Notes: a model not told the origin generated them from the letters alone. A DNA stretch of 49,811 nt from Streptomyces hydrogenans (GCF_014656075.1 NZ_BNBS01000056.1:1-49811), one strand, 5' to 3'. Positions 1-7,750 are shown, numbered from the stretch's first letter. A program made the numbers and translations.

Positions 1-266
1 GGACGCGCGGCAGCGGGCGCCGCGGGCGCCGGCGCGGCCGGCTTGGGGGAGGGCGCCGCCTTGCGGGGCGCGCCGGGCTTGGCAGCGGTCTTGCCGGCGG
101 AACCGCCGGGACCCTGCAAAGCGTCAGTCAACTTGCGCACGACCGGCGCCTCGATCGTCGAGGACGCCGAACGGACGAATTCACCGAGTTCCTGGAGCTT
201 GGCCATGACGACCTTGCTCTCTACACCGAACTCCTTGGCGAGTTCGTATACCCGGACCTTAGCCAC
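1..266 (-). CDS. infB: Translation initiation factor IF-2, N-terminal part (runs off the window)
   Basis: This is the 5' end of infB, read leftwards and cut by the window edge. The GTG start at 266 follows an AAGGAG Shine-Dalgarno at 271-276. The protein begins MAKVRVYELAKEFGVESK, the conserved IF2_N helical domain (about residues 1-55), and continues into the Ala/Pro/Gly-rich low-complexity linker typical of actinobacterial IF-2. IF-2 is the GTPase that brings fMet-tRNA to the 30S subunit; its G domain lies outside the window. It is the last visible gene of rimP-nusA-rnpM-infB. The 149-bp gap to rnpM is long for this operon and carries a tandem repeat and a hairpin, listed separately. Confidence 0.93.
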   Translation of the reverse strand, partial: MAKVRVYELAKEFGVESKVVMAKLQELGEFVRSASSTIEAPVVRKLTDALQGPGGSAGKTAAKPGAPRKAAPSPKPAAPAPAAPAAAR

Positions 267-280
267 ATCGCTCCTTTATA

Positions 281-300
281 GGTCCGGTTACCGCCGGACC
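281..300 (-). promoter_or_regulatory. Hairpin in the infB leader
   Basis: A perfect 7-bp inverted repeat (281-287 with 294-300) lies only 4 bases upstream of the infB Shine-Dalgarno. A stem this close to the ribosome site could modulate IF-2 translation or pause polymerase. There is no U-tract, so it is unlikely to be a simple terminator. The regulatory role is inference. Confidence 0.4.
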
Positions 301-304
301 GTCG

Positions 305-350
305 CTACTTCATGGGCGTACTCATCGCGTACTCATCGAGTGCTCATCGC
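305..350 (-). repeat. 11-bp tandem repeat forming three linked mini-ORFs in the infB leader
   Basis: On the plus strand two identical 11-bp units (316-326 and 327-337) are followed by a third with two changes (338-348). Read on the minus (gene) strand they make three consecutive ATG mini-ORFs: MSTR-stop (347-333), MSTR-stop (336-322) and MSTPMK-stop (325-305). Each is joined to the next by an ATGA overlap. The reading is direct; function is unknown. No good Shine-Dalgarno precedes the first ATG. Confidence 0.6.
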
Positions 351-415
351 AATCTCGACCTACTTCCGACTCGCGAGGTACCTGACCGCACGGTGTTCCG
401 TGCCGTACTTCCTGT

Positions 416-706
416 TCACTGCGGTGCCGCCTGCGCGGCCTGCTCGATGTGCTCCCGGAGCACCGCCGTGTCGAGCGGGCCCGGGACCTTGAAGGTCCTC
501 GGGAACGCCCGTCGGCGGACCGCCAGGTCGAGACAGTGCAAGGCGGGGTGCACGTACGCACCCCGGCCGGGCAGCGTACCGCGATCATCGGGGACGCACT
601 CGCCCTTGATCACCACGGTCCGCAGCAGATCGCTCTTGGCCGCTCGCTCCCGGCATCCCACACAGGTTCGCTCAGGGCACGCGCGGGCATGCGTCCGGCC
701 AGACAC
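416..706 (-). CDS. rnpM: RnpM/YlxR family nucleic-acid-binding protein (DUF448)
   Basis: A small basic protein of 96 residues from a GTG at 706; an in-frame upstream GTG at 736 would add 10 residues. I prefer 706 because a GGGAGG-type ribosome site lies about 12 bases upstream. The diagnostic YlxR motif RTCVGCRERAAKSDLLR is present near the N-terminus, followed by GRGAYVHPALHCL, which matches the conserved GRGAY..P....C pattern. YlxR proteins sit between nusA and infB throughout Gram-positives; in Bacillus the protein has been described as a modulator of RNase P, and in other bacteria as a nucleoid- or RNA-associated regulator. Its role here is inferred from that family. Cotranscription with nusA is likely (94-bp gap). 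Confidence 0.88.
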   Translation of the reverse strand: MSGRTHARACPERTCVGCRERAAKSDLLRTVVIKGECVPDDRGTLPGRGAYVHPALHCLDLAVRRRAFPRTFKVPGPLDTAVLREHIEQAAQAAPQ

Positions 707-800
707 GATAAGTCTACCTCCCCGTACCGACCTCACCCGTTTGGGGCAAAAATCGAACAGCTGTTGGCCAAAAACGATCTCCAGCTTGCGGAGTCGTCGC

Positions 801-1796
801 TCAGCGCTCCTCGGCCGGAGCCTCGGTGTCCGGCCGGATGTCGATCCGCCAGCCGGTGAGCCGCGCGGCCAGGCGGGCGTTCTGCCCCTCCTTGCCGATG
901 GCCAGCGAGAGCTGGTAGTCGGGGACCGTCACCCGGGCGGACCGGGCGGCGGCGTCGACGACCTCGACCTTGGAGACCCGGGCCGGGGAGAGCGCGTTCG
1001 CCACCATCTCGGCCGGGTCGTCCGACCAGTCGACGATGTCGATCTTCTCGCCGAGCAGCTCCGCCATCACGTTCCGGACGCGGCTGCCCATGGGGCCGAT
1101 GCAGGCGCCCTTGGCGTTCAGGCCCGAACGGGTGGAACGGACCGCGATCTTGGTGCGGTGGCCGGCCTCGCGGGCGATGGCGGAGATCTCGACGGAACCG
1201 TCGGCGATCTCCGGCACCTCCAGCGCGAAGAGCTTCTTCACCAGGTTGGGGTGGGTGCGCGAGAGGGTGACGGACGGACCGCGGACACCCTTGGCCACCC
1301 GGACCACGTAGGTGCGCAGCCGCAGGCCGTGCGTGTAGTCCTCGCCCGGCACCTGCTCCTGCACCGGGAGGATGGCCTCCAGCTTGTCGTCCAGCTTGAC
1401 GAGGACGTTCTTGGGGTCCTTGCCCTGCTGCACCACGCCGGCCACGACATCGCCCTCGCGGCGGGCGTACTCGCCGAAGGTCACGTCGTTCTCGGCGTCG
1501 CGCAGCCGCTGCTGGATGACCTGGCGGGCGGTGCTCGCCGCGATGCGGCCGAAGTCCGACGGGGTGTCGTCGAACTCCTTGGGCTCCTGCCCCTCCTCCA
1601 GGTCGGCCGGGTCCTCCTCGGCCCACACCGTCACGTGGCCGGTGCGCCGGTCCAGCTCCACGCGCGCGTGGCGGTGGGGGGCCGGGGTGCGGTGGTACGC
1701 GATGAGGAGGGCCGACTCGATGGCCTCGACCAGCATCCCGAAGGAGATGTCCTTCTCCTTCGCCAAGCCCTCCAGGAGCTTCACGTCGATGTCCAC
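801..1796 (-). CDS. nusA: Transcription termination/antitermination factor NusA
   Basis: 331 residues from a GTG at 1796, two bases after the rimP stop, so translation is probably coupled. Layout follows actinobacterial NusA: an RNA-polymerase-binding N-terminal domain (about 1-105), an S1 domain (about 115-185, around PKNVLVKLDDKLEAILP), then KH1 and KH2 (about 200-325), including GPMGSRVRNVMAELLGEKID and the KH2 loop AIGKEGQNARLAARLTGW. The acidic C-terminal repeats of E. coli NusA are absent, as is usual outside proteobacteria. NusA binds elongating RNA polymerase and modulates pausing, termination and rRNA antitermination. Length and motifs are complete. Confidence 0.96.
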   Translation of the reverse strand: MDIDVKLLEGLAKEKDISFGMLVEAIESALLIAYHRTPAPHRHARVELDRRTGHVTVWAEEDPADLEEGQEPKEFDDTPSDFGRIAASTARQVIQQRLRDAENDVTFGEYARREGDVVAGVVQQGKDPKNVLVKLDDKLEAILPVQEQVPGEDYTHGLRLRTYVVRVAKGVRGPSVTLSRTHPNLVKKLFALEVPEIADGSVEISAIAREAGHRTKIAVRSTRSGLNAKGACIGPMGSRVRNVMAELLGEKIDIVDWSDDPAEMVANALSPARVSKVEVVDAAARSARVTVPDYQLSLAIGKEGQNARLAARLTGWRIDIRPDTEAPAEER

Positions 1797-1798
1797 GG

Positions 1799-2296
1799 CT
1801 ACGCCTCCTCTTCCTTCTTGTCCTTGCGGTTGAACTCGATCTCGACACGCGCCTTGGCGATCTCGGCGAACTCCACCCGGCGGGCCGTGGCCTTGCGGCC
1901 CTTCAGGCCCGGAACCTCGGTGTCGATGCCGTCCTCGTCCACGGCCAGGACGCGGGTGACCAGCTCGCCGCCCTCGACGAGCTGGAGCTTCACCAGCCGA
2001 CCGGTGGCCCGGACGTAGTGGCGGTGCTCGGAGAGCGGACGGTCGGCACCCGGTGAGCTGACCTCCAGGACGTACTCGCCGTCGCCCATGGCGTCGGACT
2101 CGTCCAGCTTGGCGGAGATGGCGCGGCTCAGCTCGGCACAGGCGTCCAGCTCGACGCCCTCGTCCGAGTCGACGACGATCCTCAGCAGTCCACGGCGGCC
2201 GGCCCGGGACACCTCGATCTCCTCCAGATCCAGGTCCTCCGCGAGGACGAGCGGCTCAATGAGTCCGCGCAGCCTGTCGCTCTGGGTGGTGCTCAT
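1799..2296 (-). CDS. rimP: Ribosome maturation factor RimP
   Basis: 165 residues from the ATG at 2296 (MSTTQSDRLRGLIEPLV), preceded by GAGGAG. The open frame extends further upstream, but the family length of about 150-170 and the ribosome site favour this start. Conserved RimP features include LRIVVDSDEGV, LDACAELSRAISAKLD and LEVSSPGADRPL, the last joining the N-terminal alpha/beta domain to the C-terminal SH3-like domain. RimP assists late 30S assembly. The C-terminus ends in a charged KDKKEEEA tail. It is the first gene of the nusA-infB operon; a promoter should lie in the 181-bp divergent gap 2297-2477, where I see no convincing consensus. Confidence 0.95.
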   Translation of the reverse strand: MSTTQSDRLRGLIEPLVLAEDLDLEEIEVSRAGRRGLLRIVVDSDEGVELDACAELSRAISAKLDESDAMGDGEYVLEVSSPGADRPLSEHRHYVRATGRLVKLQLVEGGELVTRVLAVDEDGIDTEVPGLKGRKATARRVEFAEIAKARVEIEFNRKDKKEEEA

Positions 2297-2477
2297 CCGG
2301 GTGACTCCTCGGCCGCGTGTGCTGTTGTGGGTACGTCGCAAATCCCTGCGTGTCGGATCAAGGGTATCCGGTCCGGGAGGGTGTTGCCGTCCACCGCCGG
2401 GGCCCTCGCGGGTACGCTCGCCTGCGGTGATCTTCGACGGGCGGCCGGGAGGGGTCCGGAATGCTGAGGGAGAGAGC

Positions 2478-3029
2478 GTGACGACGACGGGCAGACGCGC
2501 CCTGCTCGTGGCGGGGGCCTCGGCCGCCGCGGCGGCGCTGACCGGCTGCACCTCCGACGACGCGGGTCCGCCCCGCCCGAGGGCCGCCGAGCGGGCGGCG
2601 GCCCGCGAGGCCGAACGGGTGGCACGCGCCGAGGCGGCCCTCCGCCGCCGCGCCGTGACCGCCTCCCGGACCCTGCTGGAACGTTACGACGCCACCCTGG
2701 CCGCCCATCCCGCGCTCCACGCGCGCGTGGCCCCCCTCCGCGCCTCCGTCGCGGCCCACGTCCGCGCCCTCGGCGAGGACCCGCGCCCCACCGCGACGCC
2801 GGACGGTGCCTCGGCCGCCCCGGTGACGACCGCCCCGCCCACGGGCCCCGCCGTACCGGCCGATCCGAACGTCGCCCTGCCGGAGCTGGCCGGGGCCGCC
2901 CACACCGCTTCCGCGGCGCACACCGCCGAGCTGCTCGCCGCGCCGCCCGAGTACGCCCGGCTGCTCGCCTCCGTGGCCGCCTCCGGCGCCGCCCACGCCT
3001 ACCTCCTCACCGAAGGGGCCCGCGCATGA
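2478..3029 (+). CDS. Small secreted lipoprotein of unknown function
   Basis: 183 residues from a GTG at 2478 with a GAGGGAGAG ribosome site just upstream. The N-terminus has basic residues, an Ala-rich hydrophobic stretch (about 8-24) and a lipobox LTGC, so the mature protein should be a lipid-anchored, extracytoplasmic lipoprotein. The mature part is Ala/Arg-rich and helical, with a Pro/Thr-rich middle section. The stop overlaps the next start by four bases (ATGA, 3026-3029), so it is translationally coupled to the ferritin-like gene. Divergent from rimP. I recognise no catalytic motif; the pairing with a DUF4439 protein is, as far as I recall, conserved in Streptomyces. Confidence 0.8.
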   Translation: MTTTGRRALLVAGASAAAAALTGCTSDDAGPPRPRAAERAAAREAERVARAEAALRRRAVTASRTLLERYDATLAAHPALHARVAPLRASVAAHVRALGEDPRPTATPDGASAAPVTTAPPTGPAVPADPNVALPELAGAAHTASAAHTAELLAAPPEYARLLASVAASGAAHAYLLTEGARA

Positions 3030-3446
3030 GCGCCCTGAAGGCCGCCCAGGCCGGCCTCGCCGCCGAGCACGCCGCCCTGTACGGCTACGGCGTCGACGCC
3101 GGCCGGGTCGCCGAGGCCCGCCGGGCCGAGGCCGCCCACCGCCGCCCACGGGGCGCACCGGGCCCGCCGGGACGCGCTGCGCCGCACCGTCCGCGACCTC
3201 GCCGGCGCGCCGGTCGCCGCGGCCGCCGCGTACGAGCTGCCGTTCCGGGTGGCCGACCCGGCCGGCGCGGTGCGGCTGGCCGCGGTCCTGGAGGACCGGG
3301 TGGCCGGGGTCTACTCCGACCTGGTGCGGGCCTCGGACGGCCCCCTGCGCCGGGAGGCGGCGGTGGCGCTCCGGGAGGCGGCGGTCCGTGCGGTGCGGTG
3401 GCGCGGCAGCGACGTAACCTTTCCTGGGCTCGCCGAGCGGGTGTGA
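3026..3446 (+). pseudogene. Ferritin-like DUF4439 protein, frameshifted
   Basis: The first frame (from ATG 3026) gives MSALKAAQAGLAAEHAALYG, a typical DUF4439 helical start with the GVDAGRVAEARRAE segment. Around 3131-3150 the similarity jumps by one frame into AAHGAHRARRDALRRTVRDL and continues to the end at 3446 (FPGLAERV). At the switch point gccgcccac occurs twice with 10-base periodicity (3131-3139 and 3141-3149). A 10-bp tandem duplication would shift the frame by exactly one base. The restored protein would be about 137-140 residues, a normal size for this family. Either a real null allele or a sequencing/assembly error; the intact coding character downstream suggests it is recent. The preceding lipoprotein gene overlaps its start. 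Confidence 0.8.
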
Positions 3447-3501
3447 GTCCGGCCCCCACCTGCTCTGATCACCCCGCCCAAGGAGAAGGAACACGGCACA
3501 C

Positions 3502-4401
3502 ATGGGTTTCGAAGCGCCCCGGCGACTGGTGACGGCGCTCCACGAGAGGTACGGCGACACCGCCGCGGCCGAGTGGCTCGGACGGCTCCCCGGCCTCGCC
3601 GAGCGGGTGCCCGAGCAGGCGGGTCTGACCGTCGAGCGGGTGGTGGCCCCCGGCGGCCGCGGCAGCCTGGTGCTGCTCGTCCGGGACGCCGACGGCGCGC
3701 CCGCCGCGCTGAAGATCGCGCCGCCGTTCACCCGGCCGGCGCTGGAGCGGGACGCGCTCGCGCACTGGAACGGCTGGGGCGCGGTGCAGCTGCGGGCCGA
3801 GGCCCCGGAGGGCGCCCTCGTCCTCGAACGGCTGCACCCGGAGGTGTCGCTGCGCTCCCTGCCGGAGGCGAAGGCCCTCCTGGAGGCGGCCGGGACCGTG
3901 CGGCGCCTGTGGGTGGAACCGCCCGCCGGGCACGGCTTCGAGTCGCTGACCGAGCGGACGGACCGGCAGGCGGAGGCCATGCGGGCGCACGCCTCCGACG
4001 CCGTCGCCGGCATGCTGGTCACGACGGCGCTCGCCGCCCGCGAGGAGCTGCTCGCCGGGTCCGCCGAGCGGGTGCTGCTGCACGGGGACTTCCGGCAGGG
4101 CAAGGTCCTCGGCGGCGACCGGTCGCCCTGGCTGGCCGTCGGGCCCGACCCGCTCGTCGGCGAGCGCGCCTACGACCTGGCGCGGCTGGTGCGCGACCGG
4201 GTCGAGGACCTGGTGGCCGCGTCCGCCGGTGCCCCGGCCGCCCGGCGGCGGGTCAACAAGCTGGCCGACTCGCTCGACGTCGACCGGGAGCGGCTGCGCG
4301 GCTGGACGCTCTTCCGGGCCGTCGAGTCCGGCACGCGGGCGCTGGCCGCGGGGCGGCGGCAGGAGGCCGAGTGGCTGCTGGAGTTCGCGAGCTGGCTCTG
4401 A
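3502..4401 (+). CDS. Aminoglycoside phosphotransferase-fold protein, probably a pseudokinase
   Basis: 299 residues, ATG 3502, preceded by AAGGAGAAGG. The fold resembles the APH(6)/hydroxyurea-kinase group: an N-lobe with a lysine in AALKIAPP (about K71), and a catalytic-loop segment LLHGDFRQGKVL (about 192-203) followed by WLAVGPDPLVGERAYDLA (about 210-227). In active relatives the loop is HGD....N and the next strand carries a metal-binding Asp (IDP). Here the Asn position is Lys (K201) and the Asp position is Gly (G214), while the loop Asp (D196) remains. Phosphotransfer is therefore doubtful. Upstream of the SPFH gene, 58 bp apart with a stem-loop between. Partner and substrate unknown. 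Confidence 0.78.
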   Translation: MGFEAPRRLVTALHERYGDTAAAEWLGRLPGLAERVPEQAGLTVERVVAPGGRGSLVLLVRDADGAPAALKIAPPFTRPALERDALAHWNGWGAVQLRAEAPEGALVLERLHPEVSLRSLPEAKALLEAAGTVRRLWVEPPAGHGFESLTERTDRQAEAMRAHASDAVAGMLVTTALAAREELLAGSAERVLLHGDFRQGKVLGGDRSPWLAVGPDPLVGERAYDLARLVRDRVEDLVAASAGAPAARRRVNKLADSLDVDRERLRGWTLFRAVESGTRALAAGRRQEAEWLLEFASWL

Positions 4402-4420
4402 GTTCGCGGCCCTTCTGAGA

Positions 4421-4442
4421 GGGAATACCCTTTTTGTATCCC
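4421..4442 (+). promoter_or_regulatory. Stem-loop between the APH-like gene and the SPFH gene
   Basis: GGGAATAC at 4421-4428 can pair with GTATCCC at 4436-4442 (one bulged A) across a T-rich loop. It lies just after the APH-like stop and 18 bases before the SPFH start. It could be a weak terminator or a regulator-binding palindrome; the sequence does not decide. Confidence 0.35.
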
Positions 4443-4459
4443 TTCCTCAGGGGGCCGTG

Positions 4460-5326
4460 ATGATCGAAGAACTCCTCATGGCGGTCGCGGGGGCGGCGGC
4501 GGCGACCGCGGTCTACGTGGGCGCGGCGGCGCGCGTGGTGAAGCAGTACGAGCGCGGTGTCGTCTTCCGCTTCGGCCGGCTGCGGGGCGAGGTCCGCCCG
4601 CCCGGCTTCACCATGATCCTTCCCGCGGTGGACCGGCTCCACAAGGTGAACATGCAGATCGTCACGATGCCGGTGCCCGCGCAGGAGGGCATCACCCGGG
4701 ACAACGTGACGGTCCGGGTCGACGCCGTCGTCTACTTCCGGGTGGTGGACGCGGCGGAGGCGCTGGTGCGGGTCGAGGACTACAAGTTCGCGGTCTCGCA
4801 GATGGCGCAGACCTCGCTGCGGTCGATCATCGGCAAGAGCGACCTCGACGACCTGCTGTCCAACCGCGAGAAGCTCAACCAGGGCCTGGAGCTGATGCTG
4901 GACTCCCCCGCGATCGGGTGGGGCGTGCAGATCGACCGGGTCGAGATCAAGGACGTGTCGCTGCCGGAGACCATGAAGCGCTCGATGGCCCGGCAGGCCG
5001 AGGCGGACCGGGAGCGGCGGGCCCGGCTGATCAACGCGGACGCGGAGCTCCAGGCGTCGAAGAAGCTGACGGAGGCGGCGCACCAGATGGCCGACGCCCC
5101 CGCGGCGCTCCAGCTGCGGCTGCTCCAGACGGTGATGGCGGTGGCCGCCGAGAAGAACTCGACCCTGGTCCTGCCGATCCCGGTCGAGCTGCTGCGCTTC
5201 CTGGAGCGCGCCACGCCCGAGGCGCCCCGGCCGGAACCGGCGCCGCAGGCCCCTCCCGCGCCTCCCCCGGAGCCCCTGCCCCCGATCGAGGACCTCACCG
5301 GGCCCTCGGTCGACCCGTCGTCCTGA
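4460..5326 (+). CDS. SPFH/band-7 (stomatin-like) membrane protein
   Basis: 288 residues from ATG 4460 (GGGGG five bases upstream; an adjacent GTG at 4457 is possible). A short N-terminal hydrophobic segment (about 5-24) anchors it. The signature YERGVVFRFGRL leads the SPFH domain (about 30-190), with PGFTMILPAVDRLHKV and the QEGITRDNVTVRVDAVVYFRV core. This is followed by a charged helical section (MKRSMARQAEADRERRARL), which forms the coiled coil by which stomatins oligomerise. The Pro-rich tail (about 250-288) is species-specific. Stomatin-like proteins scaffold membrane microdomains, often with an NfeD or protease partner; none is adjacent here. Confidence 0.9.
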   Translation: MIEELLMAVAGAAAATAVYVGAAARVVKQYERGVVFRFGRLRGEVRPPGFTMILPAVDRLHKVNMQIVTMPVPAQEGITRDNVTVRVDAVVYFRVVDAAEALVRVEDYKFAVSQMAQTSLRSIIGKSDLDDLLSNREKLNQGLELMLDSPAIGWGVQIDRVEIKDVSLPETMKRSMARQAEADRERRARLINADAELQASKKLTEAAHQMADAPAALQLRLLQTVMAVAAEKNSTLVLPIPVELLRFLERATPEAPRPEPAPQAPPAPPPEPLPPIEDLTGPSVDPSS

Positions 5327-5344
5327 CCTCCGGCCCCGCCGGAG

Positions 5345-5388
5345 ACGCCGACGCCGCCCCGCGCGGGAGCGCGGGACGGCGTCGGCGT
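5345..5388. terminator. Bidirectional terminator between the SPFH gene and proS
   Basis: A 20-bp stem (5345-5364 with 5369-5388, one mismatch) with a 4-base loop sits in the 78-bp gap between two convergent genes. A second short hairpin (ctccggc/gccggag, 5328-5345) abuts it. No strong T-run, as is common in Streptomyces. Confidence 0.8.
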
Positions 5389-5404
5389 GGAGGTGCGGGG
5401 AGGG

Positions 5405-7105
5405 TCACGCCGTCAGCGCGGCGAGGGCCTCCTCGACCGTCAGCTCCTCGCGCTCGCCCGTGCGGCGGTCCTTCAGCTCCACGACGCCCTCCGCGGCCCG
5501 GCGGCCGGCGACGAGGATCTTCGGGACGCCGATCAGCTCCGCGTCGGTGAACTTGACGCCCGGCGAGACGCCCGCGCGGTCGTCGACGAGGACCCGCAGC
5601 CCGGCGGCCGAGAGCTTCTCGGAGACCTCCAGGGCCAGCTCGGTCTGGAGCGCCTTGCCTGCGGCGACGACGTGGACGTCGGCGGGCGCGACCTCGGCCG
5701 GCCAGCACAGTCCCTTGTCGTCGGCGGTCTGCTCGGCGAGCGCGGCGACGGCGCGCGAGACGCCGATGCCGTAGGAGCCCATGGTGACGCGGACCGGCTT
5801 GCCGTTCTGGCCGAGGACGTCGAGCTTCAGCGCGTCCGCGTACTTGCGGCCGAGCTGGAAGATGTGGCCGATCTCGATCGCGCGGTCCAGCTTGAGGCCG
5901 GTGCCGCACGCGGGGCACGGGTCGCCGTCCTGGACGACGACCACGTCGAGGTACTCGGACACCTCGAAGTCACGGCCCACGACGACGTTCTTCGTGTGCG
6001 TGCCCGGCTTGTTGGCGCCGGTGATCCAGGAGGTGCCGGGGGCCACGCGCGGGTCGGCGAGGTAGGTGACCTTCTCCAGGCCCTGGGGGCCGACGTAGCC
6101 GCGCACCAGGTCGGGGCGGGCCGCGAAGTCCGCCTCGGTGACCAGCTCGACGACGGCCGGGGCGAAGCGCTCCTCGACCTTGTCCATGTCGACCTCGCGG
6201 TCGCCGGGGACACCGATCGCGACGATCTCGCCGTCGACCTTGACCAGCAGGTTCTTGAGGGTGGCGGAGGCGGGGACGCCGAGGGAGGCGGCGAGCGTCT
6301 CGATGGTCGGGGTGTCCGGGGTGGGGATCTCCTCGGCGGCGGGGACGGCGGAACCGTCGACGGCCTCGACCGCCTGGTAGACCGCCTCGGTGTTGGCCGC
6401 GAAGTCGCAGTTGGGGCAGTCGGCGAAGGTGTCCTCGCCGGCCTCGGCCGGGGCGAGGAACTCCTCGGACTTGGAGCCGCCCATGGCGCCGGCGGTGGCG
6501 GCGCAGATGCGGTAGTCGAGGCCGAGGCGCTCGAAGATCCGCTGGTACGCCTGGCGGTGGACGCCGTACGACTGGGCCAGGCCCTCGTCCTCGGTGTCGA
6601 AGGAGTAGGAGTCCTTCATGAGGAACTCGCGGCCGCGCAGGATGCCGGCGCGGGGGCGGGCCTCGTCACGGAACTTGGTCTGGATCTGGTAGAGGATGAC
6701 CGGCAGGTCCTTGTAGGACGAGCACTGGTCCTTCACCAGCAGGGTGAAGATCTCCTCGTGGGTCGGGCCGAGTAGGTAGTCGCCGCCCTTGCGGTCCTGG
6801 AGGCGGAAGAGCTCGGCGCCGTACTCGCTCCAGCGGCCGGTGGCCTCGTAGGGCTCGCGGGGCAGCAGGGCGGGGAGGGAGACCTCCTGGGCGCCGACGG
6901 CGTCCATCTCCTCGCGCACGATCCGCTCCACGTTGGAGAGGACCTTCTTGCCCAGCGGCAGCCAGCTCCAGATGCCGGCGGCGGTGCGGCGGACGTAGCC
7001 GGCGCGCACGAGGAGCTTGTGGGAGAGGACCTCGGCGTCCGCCGGGTCGTCGCGCAGCGTCTTCGCCATCAACTGGGACATGCGCTGGACCGGTGCCTTG
7101 GCCAT
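5405..7105 (-). CDS. proS: Prolyl-tRNA synthetase, bacterial type with editing domain
   Basis: 566 residues from ATG 7105, preceded by CAGGAG. Class II synthetase core at the N-terminus: motif 1 region (LPLGKKVLSNVERIVREEMD), motif 2 with FRDEARPRAGILRGREFLMKD (about 139-159), and TAGAMGGSKSEEF. The middle (about 220-400) is the INS editing domain found in bacterial-type ProRS, which clears Ala-tRNA(Pro); it includes ATLKNLLVKVDGE and GDREVDMDKVEE. Motif 3 appears as GSYGIGVSRAVAALAEQ, followed by the anticodon-binding domain (about 460-566). Charges tRNA(Pro) in the cytoplasm. A small GC hairpin separates it from the upstream GNAT gene, so it probably has its own promoter. Confidence 0.97.
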   Translation of the reverse strand: MAKAPVQRMSQLMAKTLRDDPADAEVLSHKLLVRAGYVRRTAAGIWSWLPLGKKVLSNVERIVREEMDAVGAQEVSLPALLPREPYEATGRWSEYGAELFRLQDRKGGDYLLGPTHEEIFTLLVKDQCSSYKDLPVILYQIQTKFRDEARPRAGILRGREFLMKDSYSFDTEDEGLAQSYGVHRQAYQRIFERLGLDYRICAATAGAMGGSKSEEFLAPAEAGEDTFADCPNCDFAANTEAVYQAVEAVDGSAVPAAEEIPTPDTPTIETLAASLGVPASATLKNLLVKVDGEIVAIGVPGDREVDMDKVEERFAPAVVELVTEADFAARPDLVRGYVGPQGLEKVTYLADPRVAPGTSWITGANKPGTHTKNVVVGRDFEVSEYLDVVVVQDGDPCPACGTGLKLDRAIEIGHIFQLGRKYADALKLDVLGQNGKPVRVTMGSYGIGVSRAVAALAEQTADDKGLCWPAEVAPADVHVVAAGKALQTELALEVSEKLSAAGLRVLVDDRAGVSPGVKFTDAELIGVPKILVAGRRAAEGVVELKDRRTGEREELTVEEALAALTA

Positions 7106-7153
7106 GGTTCTCGTACTCCTGCCGGGACTGAAAGTGATGGCCCCGAGGTTAGC

Positions 7154-7169
7154 CGGGCGGCCCCGCCCG
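7154..7169 (-). terminator. Short GC hairpin after the 180-residue GNAT gene
   Basis: CGGGCGG (7154-7160) pairs with CCGCCCG (7163-7169), just past the GNAT stop at 7177. The 2-base loop means the inner pair would open. Weak terminator candidate. Confidence 0.35.
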
Positions 7170-7176
7170 CGAGAAA

Positions 7177-7722
7177 TCAGTTCCGGCGCGGGAGCGGGAG
7201 CGGCGCGCCCATCACCGCGTAGGGGCGGGCCGCGCTCGGGAAGTGGACCCGGCGGGCGAGGTCGGTGTAGCCGAGCGAGCGGTAGAGGCCGCGGGCCGGG
7301 GACTCGGTGTCGATGGCCGAGAGGATGGAGCGCTTCTCGTCGGCGGTGTCGGTGATGGTGGTGATCAGTCCGCGGCCGAGGCCCCGGCCCTGGAAGGCGG
7401 GGTGGACGTGGAGCTCGGTGATGACGAAGGAGGCGTCGAGCCAGTCGGCGGTGCCGGTGGCGCGGAGGTACGGCTCCACCACGGTGGACCACCAGTGGCC
7501 GCGGTCGTTGGGCATCCCGTACACGAAGCCGACGAGCCGGCCGTCGGGGGTGGTGGCGCCGTAGGCGCGGGCGCCGGGGTTCATCAGGTGGCGCAGCACG
7601 ATGTGGCGGCGTACGGCGACCTCCTCGGCGTCGAGGCCGAAGGCGACCGCCTGCACGGCGAGCGCCTCGTCCACCCGGGCGGCGAGGTTGACGGGTCCGA
7701 TCACGGCCTGTGCGTCGTCCAT
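7177..7722 (-). CDS. GNAT family N-acetyltransferase
   Basis: 181 residues from ATG 7722; a GTG at 7731 would add three. The GNAT core is clear: substrate-side strands (RLVGFVYGMPNDRGHWW), the central strand and acetyl-CoA loop ITELHVHPAFQGRGLGRGLI (about 110-129, with the Q-G-R-G-x-G pyrophosphate-binding loop), and the C-terminal ARGLYRSLGYTDL. These enzymes move acetyl groups from acetyl-CoA to amines; the acceptor cannot be told from sequence. It lies between proS and a second, unrelated GNAT gene on the same strand. The two share only the fold. Confidence 0.85.
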   Translation of the reverse strand: MDDAQAVIGPVNLAARVDEALAVQAVAFGLDAEEVAVRRHIVLRHLMNPGARAYGATTPDGRLVGFVYGMPNDRGHWWSTVVEPYLRATGTADWLDASFVITELHVHPAFQGRGLGRGLITTITDTADEKRSILSAIDTESPARGLYRSLGYTDLARRVHFPSAARPYAVMGAPLPLPRRN

Positions 7723-7750
7723 GCGGCGCACCCTACAAGTGCCCGCCGGT

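Noticed and set aside
312..2018. Long plus-strand open frame of 568 codons across rnpM, nusA and rimP
   Set aside because: Antisense shadow of three well-conserved genes; its protein is Asp/Gly/Val/Arg-rich low complexity with no family similarity.
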